From: Planctomycetota bacterium
GTDB lineage: Bacteria > Planctomycetota > PUPC01 > JABMSA01 > JAUWKK01
Reading direction: 5' to 3'
Length of the DNA: 5,960 nucleotides
Assembly (NCBI GenBank): GCA_030614245.1
Contig: JAUWKK010000190.1
Span: forward strand, 1 to 5,960
This document shows positions 1 to 4,920 of the stretch, in pieces. The notes below the pieces were generated by a model that was given only the letters and a program-made list of their open reading frames with translations, made no database searches and was not told where the DNA came from. How positions within the stretch are numbered: position 1 is the stretch's first letter; each line of letters starts with the position of its first letter. Both the position numbers and the translations under genes were made by a program.

Positions 1-124
1 AGACCTTGTCGTTGAGCGCACCGATGAGCTCGGACGACATCATGCAACCCTTGCCCTTGATCGCGGCGCGTACCTTGCTTGCAACAACCAGAACTTCCTT
101 AGCCTCACGTGTGTCCTCTGCCAT
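1..124 (-). CDS. Bacterial histone-fold protein, N-terminal part (cut by window edge)
   Basis: The minus strand opens with ATG at 124-122 and stays open for 41 codons to the edge, so only the N-terminus is visible. The start is supported by AAGGAG (139-134) nine bases upstream. The peptide begins MAEDTREAKEVLVVASKVRA and continues with a lysine/glycine-rich turn (IKGKGCMMSSEL, about residues 22-33) and ALNDKV. The pattern LVVASKV, then a basic helix, KGKG-C-M, a serine pair and ALN-KV matches from memory the start of short (about 60-75 residue) bacterial histone-fold proteins, the group containing Bdellovibrio Bd0055 and many planctomycete proteins. Those proteins dimerise and bind DNA, so a nucleoid role is inferred. 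The diagnostic C-terminal half, usually rich in AKANKR-like basic residues, lies outside the window. The gene follows the epimerase on the same strand after a 209-base gap, so it is probably transcribed separately. The family call is moderately confident. Confidence 0.68.
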   Translation of the reverse strand, partial: MAEDTREAKEVLVVASKVRAAIKGKGCMMSSELIGALNDKV

Positions 125-133
125 TCTCCAAAT

Positions 134-139
134 CTCCTT
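134..139 (-). promoter_or_regulatory. Shine-Dalgarno of the histone-fold gene
   Basis: AAGGAG on the minus strand lies nine bases before the ATG at 124. A second purine run, GGAGA (129-125), directly abuts the start codon. This site fixes the start of a gene that is otherwise cut by the window edge. I see no clear -10/-35 pair upstream of it. Confidence 0.7.
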
Positions 140-194
140 TTCTCTTGGTTGAGAAACCCGACAAAAACAAACAACAGCTACGTTCGACCACAAC

Positions 195-216
195 TGGAAC
201 AGTAGATAGTTGACAG
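195..216. repeat. Inverted partial copy of the 8-base repeat array
   Basis: TGGAACAGT at 195-203 is the exact reverse complement of ACTGTTCCA at 260-268. GTTGACAG at 209-216 is, with one bulged base, the reverse complement of CTGTTCAAC at 253-261. The two blocks could pair as an imperfect, interrupted hairpin around a purine-rich loop (about 217-252). The pairing is seen in the sequence; a folded RNA or DNA structure is inferred. Confidence 0.5.
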
Positions 217-236
217 GAGAGCAGGCGAGAAGAAAA

Positions 237-287
237 GAATTCAATCTTTCGACTGTTCAACTGTTCCACCGTTCTGCTGTTCCACCG
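237..287. repeat. Degenerate 8-base tandem repeat array (consensus CTGTTCCA)
   Basis: Reading the plus strand in steps of eight from 253 gives CTGTTCAA, CTGTTCCA, CCGTTCTG and CTGTTCCA, followed by CCG. The two preceding octamers, GAATTCAA (237-244) and TCTTTCGA (245-252), keep the central TTC with weaker matches. CTGTTCCACCG occurs exactly at 261-271 and 277-287, 16 bases apart. On the minus strand, the direction of both flanking genes, the unit reads TGGAACAG. The array lies between the epimerase stop and the histone-fold start and appears non-coding. The eight-base period does not preserve a reading frame, which argues against a coding repeat. Its function is unknown. Confidence 0.6.
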
Positions 288-306
288 ATGGCAGCTGCTG
301 GCCGCC

Positions 307-323
307 CGCACCAGGCGGGTGCG
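307..323 (-). repeat. Short inverted repeat just after the epimerase stop codon
   Basis: CGCACC (307-312) and GGTGCG (318-323) form a six-base-pair stem with a five-base loop, starting 10 bases past the TGA at 336-334. An alternative stem, CCCGC (305-309) with GCGGG (315-319), overlaps it and excludes it. No T-tract follows on the minus strand, so it is not a standard intrinsic terminator. It could be a weak 3'-end hairpin or chance in GC-rich sequence. Confidence 0.3.
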
Positions 324-333
324 ACGCGCTCCG

Positions 334-1164
334 TCAGGGCTCTCCAATCGCCTGGCGTTGCGCTTGTTTCAGAAAAGCAATGCTGTCGCGGGCGATCTTC
401 TCGGCGCCCGGTGTAAAATCGAACACCTCGACTGAAACGTAACCGTCGTAACCGATCTCGTCGAGTGCGCGGAAGACGGATGCGAAGTCGGCGTCTGCCG
501 TGCCGGGGCCGTTGCCGTCGGCTTCATTCGCGTGCACGTGCGCCGCCCGCGGGCCATACTCCCGCGCCGTCTCCCCAATCGACCGATCCAACGACGATAT
601 CGCTTTAACGTCCAGCATCATCTTGAAATTCGAATGATCTATCGCGTCCATCATCTTCGCAGCTTCCTCGGCAGTGCAGATGAAGTCCGTCTCCTTCGCG
701 GAAAGCTGCTCGATGCAGATGGTAACGCCTCGCTCGGCCGCGCGGTCCATGCACGAACTGAACGAATCGACCGTGCGATCCCACGTGGCCTCGTAACTCT
801 GCCCTTCGACTATACTGCGCTGGGCGGGCGAGCCGAAGATCATCACACTGCCGTTCAGGTCGCCGCACAGATCTATCAGTTCGAGCAGGTAATCGCGGGT
901 CTTGAGGCGGATGGCGTCTTCGGGATGACTGATGTGCAGCCCCTTGGGGCTGGCCAGAAGCCAGTGGAGCCCGACGATCTCGACGCCGGCGTCGGATGCC
1001 TGCCGAACGATCTGCCTGCGCCGTTCGGCGGAGACGTCCCCGGCGGCCTCGGCCAGCGTGAACGGCGCTATTTCCACCCCGTCATAGCCGACACTCGCCG
1101 CGAAGTCAAAGACTTCGCCGATCGGCCGGTCTTCGAACATCTCATTGCAGATGCCCAGCTTCAT
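334..1164 (-). CDS. Xylose isomerase-like TIM-barrel sugar epimerase/isomerase
   Basis: This 276-residue protein belongs to the xylose isomerase-like TIM-barrel family (AP endonuclease family 2 fold), which includes D-tagatose/D-psicose 3-epimerases, hydroxypyruvate isomerases and L-ribulose-5-phosphate 3-epimerases. It probably epimerises or isomerises a sugar or sugar derivative in the cytoplasm. I chose the ATG at 1164 (MKLGICNEMF). A GTG at 1185 would add seven residues but has no Shine-Dalgarno. GGGAG lies 14 bases before the ATG, which is long. With this start the metal ligands are Glu152 (CIEQ), Asp185 (MLDVK), His211 (HVHANE) and Glu246 (SVEVFDF), the same numbers recalled for Pseudomonas cichorii D-tagatose 3-epimerase. 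Glu158 is also kept. The positions of that enzyme's substrate-contacting His188 and Arg217 are Ala and Gly here, so the substrate probably differs. The HVHANE...GNGPGTADADF stretch is typical of the family. The gene has its own strong promoter and is divergent from the transporter operon. The fold is confident; the substrate is unknown. Confidence 0.88.
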   Translation of the reverse strand: MKLGICNEMFEDRPIGEVFDFAASVGYDGVEIAPFTLAEAAGDVSAERRRQIVRQASDAGVEIVGLHWLLASPKGLHISHPEDAIRLKTRDYLLELIDLCGDLNGSVMIFGSPAQRSIVEGQSYEATWDRTVDSFSSCMDRAAERGVTICIEQLSAKETDFICTAEEAAKMMDAIDHSNFKMMLDVKAISSLDRSIGETAREYGPRAAHVHANEADGNGPGTADADFASVFRALDEIGYDGYVSVEVFDFTPGAEKIARDSIAFLKQAQRQAIGEP

Positions 1165-1218
1165 CTCGAAGGTAGTTTCTCCCACGATGCCAATGCCTGT
1201 CCCGCCCGGCGCAGCGGC

Positions 1219-1247
1219 ATTATAGAGACAGCCTCAAACAGTGTCAA
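1219..1247 (-). promoter_or_regulatory. Consensus sigma-70 promoter of the epimerase gene
   Basis: On the minus strand TTGACA (1247-1242) is followed by exactly 17 bases and then TATAAT (1224-1219), a 12 of 12 match to the housekeeping consensus with the best spacing. Transcription would start near 1212, giving a leader of about 48 bases before the ATG at 1164. Such a match predicts strong basal expression, or a strong core that a repressor holds down. A small palindrome, GCGG-GATT-CCGC (1248-1259), abuts the -35 box, but it is too short to call an operator. Confidence 0.72.
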
Positions 1248-1282
1248 GCGGGATTCCGCCGGGAAAGTTGACTTTTTGGCAG

Positions 1283-1310
1283 TTGAAATGAATCACAAAA
1301 CTGATAGAAT
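1283..1310 (+). promoter_or_regulatory. Probable extended -10 promoter of the ABC transporter operon
   Basis: TTGAAA (1283-1288), a 16-base spacer and TAGAAT (1305-1310) each match the sigma-70 consensus at five of six positions. TG stands one base before the -10 (TGATAGAAT, 1302-1310), which gives an extended -10. The start would be near 1317, leaving a leader of about 87 bases before the ATG at 1404. An alternative -35, TTGACT (1268-1273), has no good -10 at the right distance. The -35 boxes of this promoter and the divergent epimerase promoter are 35 bases apart. Confidence 0.55.
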
Positions 1311-1391
1311 TACAAATGTTCCGCGTAAGCCAGCCGTGTCCGGGAGGCGGTTTGGTATCGCGCGGGGCTTTTGTCAATCAGGATTATTCGT

Positions 1392-1395
1392 GGAG
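1392..1395 (+). promoter_or_regulatory. Shine-Dalgarno deciding the ATPase start
   Basis: GGAG followed by AG lies eight bases before the ATG at 1404. It favours this start over an in-frame TTG at 1371, which would add eleven residues with no family resemblance. Confidence 0.7.
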
Positions 1396-1403
1396 AGTAT
1401 ACG

Positions 1404-2387
1404 ATGATAGAAGCTGAGAAGCTCACGATGCATTACGGCAGTGTCGTGGCGCTGCGTGACGCCGGTTTCCGTGTGGATGCCGGCGAGATTCTGGGCTTGC
1501 TCGGGCCGAACGGCGCCGGCAAGTCAACCATAATGAGGATACTGACGACGTATCTGTATCCGACGGGAGGCACCGCCCGGATCGGCGGGAAGGACGTCTG
1601 CACCGAGCCGATTGATGTGCGCCGGATGATCGGGTATATGCCGGAGGTCCTGCCGCTTTACATTGAGATGGAAGTGGCCGAGTATCTCTCGTTCGTCGGC
1701 CGTGCACGCGGCCTCGGCGGCGGGACGCTCAGGCCCCGCACCGACTGGGTGCTCGAGCGTACCGGGCTGCGCGCGATGTATCGCAGGCCCATTCGCGAGC
1801 TGTCGAAGGGCTTTCGACAGCGCACGGCGCTCGCGCAGGCGCTCATTCACGATCCGGACGTCATCATTCTCGATGAGCCCACCGCCGGCCTCGATCCGCA
1901 TCAGATACTCGAGATCCGCAAGCTGATAAGGGAACTCGCCGAGCACAAAACCGTTATTTTCTCGACGCACATCCTGCAGGAAGTTGAGGCGGTTGCAGAT
2001 CGTGTGGTGATCATCAACCGGGGCGAGATCGTCGCGGACGGCACGGTTGAAAAGTTGGCTCGAAGGGCGCAGGCCGGTGCCAGGGCCGAGCTATTAGTAA
2101 AGACCGACGGCCCCGCAGGGGCGGGCGGGGACGTCAAACGGGGACTGGAGGCCCTCAAATCCATCGAGAAAGCCAGCGAGATCGGTGTGGAGGACGGCTG
2201 GAGGCGTATCGAGCTGCAAGGGCCGGCCCAGGCGGCTCGAATTATCTGCGCCGACGTCTATCGCCTCGCCCGCGAAAAGGGCTGGGAACTGGCCGAACTG
2301 AAGCTGAAGCCGTTCACAATCGAGGAGACTTTCCTCGCTCTCACCGAATCCGAGAGTGCATTCATGGCGAAGGGAGGTGCCGCATGA
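1404..2387 (+). CDS. ABC transporter ATP-binding protein, GldA type
   Basis: This 327-residue cytoplasmic ATPase should power the permease encoded directly after it. The nucleotide-binding domain covers about residues 1-215. It has Walker A GPNGAGKST (34-42), a Q-loop region GYMPEVLPLY (77-86) with Glu81 in place of the usual Gln, signature LSKGFRQR (133-140) instead of LSGGQ, Walker B VIILDEPT (153-160) with catalytic Glu158, D-loop AGLDP (161-165) and switch His189 (STHI). The YxPE and LSKGxRQR variants are typical of the GldA/ABC-2 exporter branch. About 110 residues follow the ATPase core, ending in FTIEETFLALT (304-314), a usual feature of ABC-2 ATPases. The start is the ATG at 1404, with GGAG eight bases upstream. 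The stop overlaps the permease start as ATGA (2384-2387), so translation is probably coupled. The subfamily call is strong; the transported or moved substrate is unknown. Confidence 0.93.
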   Translation: MIEAEKLTMHYGSVVALRDAGFRVDAGEILGLLGPNGAGKSTIMRILTTYLYPTGGTARIGGKDVCTEPIDVRRMIGYMPEVLPLYIEMEVAEYLSFVGRARGLGGGTLRPRTDWVLERTGLRAMYRRPIRELSKGFRQRTALAQALIHDPDVIILDEPTAGLDPHQILEIRKLIRELAEHKTVIFSTHILQEVEAVADRVVIINRGEIVADGTVEKLARRAQAGARAELLVKTDGPAGAGGDVKRGLEALKSIEKASEIGVEDGWRRIELQGPAQAARIICADVYRLAREKGWELAELKLKPFTIEETFLALTESESAFMAKGGAA

Positions 2388-4906
2388 TAAGAGACATGTG
2401 GACGATATTCCGCCGGGAGTTTGCCACTTATTTCAACTCGGCCATCGGCTATATATTCATTGTCGCGTTCCTCGGCCTCAACGGCGTAATGTTCGTGCTG
2501 GGGTTCTTCCAGTATCCCGTGGCCGAGATGCGAATGATGTTCGATATCCTGCCCGCAGTGCTGTGCGTGTTCGTGCCCGCGATCACTATGCGGCTGTGGG
2601 CGGAAGATCGCAGCGGCAACACGCTCGAACTGCTGCTGACATTCCCCGTGAAGCCGGTATCGATCGTGCTGGGGAAGTACTTCGCCAGCCTGGCGTTTCT
2701 AATACTCGCACTGGCGGGAACACTGACGATCCCGCTGATGCTCGGCAGACTGGGCGATCTCGATAGCGGCCAGATCATCAGTTCCTACGTGGGCGCCGTC
2801 CTGCTGGGTGCGTCGTTCCTCGCGATGGGCCTGTTCCTGTCGGGCCTGGTCAAGGATCAGATCGTCGCATTCGTGCTCGCCCTGACGGCCTGCATAGCCG
2901 TATTCCTGCTCAGTTGGGGCCTCGTGGCCGCCGCAATCGATGATTACATCCCTGGGCTGGGAGGAAACCTGCAGAAGGTCGTCGGAGCGACGGGACACTA
3001 TTATGTCTTCACAAAAGGCATCATCGAGGTTGTTGGCGTTGTCTTCTTCGTCGTGTGGACGGTCGTCTTCCTGGCGCTGAACGGGATGTTCATGGAGCTC
3101 CGTGGCCGCAGTTCGGCCAAGTTGACGTTTGCCCTGGCTGTGGTGTTGTGCCTGGCGATCGGTATGGTGTTCAACGCACTAATCGCCGACTCGAGCCTGG
3201 GCAGGTTCGATATGACCGAAGGCCGGGTTCACACCGTATCGGAAGGCACCGCGAAGATTCTGTCTGAACTCAAGGTGCCGGTGCAGGTGAAATACTACGT
3301 CACGCCGTCATCCGAGATGCCGACCGAGCTGAAGAGTATCGAACGCGACGTGCTCGACAAGCTCCAGGAGATGCGGCTCGTCAGCGGCGGGAAACTGGAG
3401 TTCAAGCCGATCCACATGCGCGCGGCGAACGTAATGGCAAAGGATGCTCCTGCCGAGGGAGCCGGCGACGAAGGCAAGTCCGAGGAGGATTCGCTCGAAG
3501 AGCGCATGCTCGACAAGGGTGTGCAGCCATTCTCTATCAGAGCGAGGCGCCAGACAGGAATGATCAGCGAGATGGTCTATTCCTGCATCGGGGTGGCCTA
3601 CAAGGAAAAGACTGAGGAGATCATCCCTCGGATCACGCCGATGAGCCTCCCCGAGCTGGAATACAGCCTCGTCAGCACGATCTACAGGCTGACGCGCGAG
3701 AAGCCTGCTTCCGTCGCAATGGTTGCCCCCATAGAGCAGATACCGCGGGTTGTGGCTATGCAGTACAGGCGGATGGGACGGCGTGTACCGCCCCCGCGCG
3801 ACTATTACGAGACGGTCGGGCGGCTGCTCATGCAGGAGAAGTACCAGGTTCAGCGCGTTGCCTTCAACAAGAACGAGCCGCTGCCTCCCGAATACGATGC
3901 CTTGGTCGTCATCAATCCGCAGGAGCTCAACGAACGGCACCGCTGGGAGATCGCGCGCGCACTGGCTGAAGGCGGCAAGGTGTTCCTTGCCGTGCAGAAC
4001 TACACCTGGAAATACGACCTGAAACGCGACGGACGTAACATCAGCCTTAACAGCACCCGCCAGGACATCAGTCCGCAGATCAACGAACTCCTCAAGGAGT
4101 ACGGTATCACCGTCGATGAGAACATCCTCATGGACAACAATTCAGACGGGATTCGCATTGCTCGAGATGCACGGGAGCGGATGTTTGGTGGCGGACCAAG
4201 CGTGAAAGTGCCAACACACATGGTGGTCAAGCGCGAATCGTTCAACCTCGACGCCCCGCTCACCTCCAGGCTGGGAACCCTGCGATACACCTGGGGCACC
4301 GCGATCAAGCTGAACGAAGATGATCTCAAGAAACACGGCCTGCAAACTACGACGCTAATCAGCACATCGGACCAGGCCTGGAATATCCCACCTGCGAAGT
4401 TGCTCTTCGAGAAAGACTTCCAGCAGCCGCCGACCGGCCTGAAGGCCTACCCGATCGCCGTGCGTATCAGGGGACAGTTCCCGGACGTCTACAAGGAGAA
4501 GAAACGTCCAGATTGGCCGGACGAAAAACAGATGCCCGGCCGGCCTCCAATGCCGCCGCGGCCTGATCCGCCCGCCGGCCAGCTAAAGCCGGCCGAGGGC
4601 GAGCTCATACTTGTCGGCTGTGCGCAGATGTACCGCGGAAACAGCCTCGACTGGGGAAGCTGGGGGCTGCTCCTCAACAGCGTCGATTCGCTTGCACTGA
4701 GCGACGACCTCGTCGGCGTGCGCAGCAACAAGCAAATCGATCGCAGCATCTCAGATGCGAAGATCTCCGCCACCGCTCGGGTGCTCTGGTCGTTCGTCAA
4801 CTGTGTGCTCGTGGGCCTCGTGCTGATCGGCGTCGGCGTGACCCGCTCTATCATGCGCCGCGGAGCACGCGCACGTTACGCAGCAGGAATCACAACCACA
4901 ACATAA
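2384..4906 (+). CDS. GldF-GldG fusion: ABC-2 permease with extracytoplasmic GldG-type domain
   Basis: This 840-residue protein joins two parts that are separate genes (gldF, gldG) in Flavobacterium. Residues 1-240 are an ABC-2 permease with six likely membrane helices near 17-41, 52-70, 98-121, 132-154, 159-185 and 212-236; FRREFATYFNSAIGYI (9-24) is a typical GldF start. A seventh helix (246-266) leads into GRFDMTEGRVHTVSEGTAKIL (273-293), which matches the entry to GldG-type proteins. A large extracytoplasmic region follows (about 295-795; ABC_transp_aux/GIFT-like), with LNSVDSLALSDDLVGVRSNK (764-783) before a final helix (797-819) and a short basic tail. Two low-complexity stretches stand out: an acidic/charged one (351-380) and a proline-rich one (701-733). 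A strong GGGAGG lies six bases before the ATG, which overlaps the ATPase stop by four bases. The fusion fixes a 1:1 ratio of channel and outer domain. The family is known from gliding motility, but the role here is unproven. Confidence 0.9.
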   Translation: MIRDMWTIFRREFATYFNSAIGYIFIVAFLGLNGVMFVLGFFQYPVAEMRMMFDILPAVLCVFVPAITMRLWAEDRSGNTLELLLTFPVKPVSIVLGKYFASLAFLILALAGTLTIPLMLGRLGDLDSGQIISSYVGAVLLGASFLAMGLFLSGLVKDQIVAFVLALTACIAVFLLSWGLVAAAIDDYIPGLGGNLQKVVGATGHYYVFTKGIIEVVGVVFFVVWTVVFLALNGMFMELRGRSSAKLTFALAVVLCLAIGMVFNALIADSSLGRFDMTEGRVHTVSEGTAKILSELKVPVQVKYYVTPSSEMPTELKSIERDVLDKLQEMRLVSGGKLEFKPIHMRAANVMAKDAPAEGAGDEGKSEEDSLEERMLDKGVQPFSIRARRQTGMISEMVYSCIGVAYKEKTEEIIPRITPMSLPELEYSLVSTIYRLTREKPASVAMVAPIEQIPRVVAMQYRRMGRRVPPPRDYYETVGRLLMQEKYQVQRVAFNKNEPLPPEYDALVVINPQELNERHRWEIARALAEGGKVFLAVQNYTWKYDLKRDGRNISLNSTRQDISPQINELLKEYGITVDENILMDNNSDGIRIARDARERMFGGGPSVKVPTHMVVKRESFNLDAPLTSRLGTLRYTWGTAIKLNEDDLKKHGLQTTTLISTSDQAWNIPPAKLLFEKDFQQPPTGLKAYPIAVRIRGQFPDVYKEKKRPDWPDEKQMPGRPPMPPRPDPPAGQLKPAEGELILVGCAQMYRGNSLDWGSWGLLLNSVDSLALSDDLVGVRSNKQIDRSISDAKISATARVLWSFVNCVLVGLVLIGVGVTRSIMRRGARARYAAGITTTT

Positions 4907-4908
4907 AT

Positions 4909-4913
4909 GGGAG
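4909..4913 (+). promoter_or_regulatory. Shine-Dalgarno of the DUF4340 gene
   Basis: GGGAG lies seven bases before the ATG at 4921, in the 14-base gap after the permease TAA. No promoter or terminator fits in this gap, so the gene is most likely read from the upstream operon promoter. Confidence 0.65.
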
Positions 4914-4920
4914 AAACCCA

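Noticed and set aside
150..180. T-rich stretch on the minus strand (TTGTTTGTTTTTGTC) before the histone gene as a terminator
   Set aside because: No stable GC-rich stem lies directly before it, and it sits just upstream of the histone ribosome binding site, so it is more likely leader or promoter sequence.
105..347. 80-residue minus-strand frame across the spacer between histone and epimerase
   Set aside because: It overlaps the starts and ends of both neighbours, encodes the 8-base repeats as low-complexity Ser/Arg/Cys-rich peptide, and has no ribosome binding site or family resemblance.
210..416. 68-residue plus-strand frame through the repeat array
   Set aside because: It runs antisense into the epimerase 3' end, is Arg/Ser-rich, and is explained by the octamer repeats.
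1248..1259. Small palindrome GCGG-GATT-CCGC next to the -35 box of the epimerase promoter
   Set aside because: Four-base arms are too short to distinguish from chance in GC-rich sequence, so I do not call an operator.
1317..1403. Leader of the transporter operon as a riboswitch
   Set aside because: About 87 bases with no convincing paired core or known riboswitch motif; only scattered 4-5 base complementarities.
532..1407. 291-residue plus-strand frame antisense to the epimerase
   Set aside because: Its length comes from GC-rich codon bias opposite a real gene. The sense frame has a complete TIM-barrel with all metal ligands, while this frame shows no domain and crosses both promoters.
1524..1970. 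148-residue minus-strand frame inside the ATPase gene
   Set aside because: It lies opposite the Walker A to H-loop coding sequence, which fully explains conservation there.
3308..3940. 210-residue minus-strand frame inside the GldFG fusion
   Set aside because: It is a shadow of the coding frame: no start signal, a His/Arg/Leu-rich composition, and no recognisable motif.
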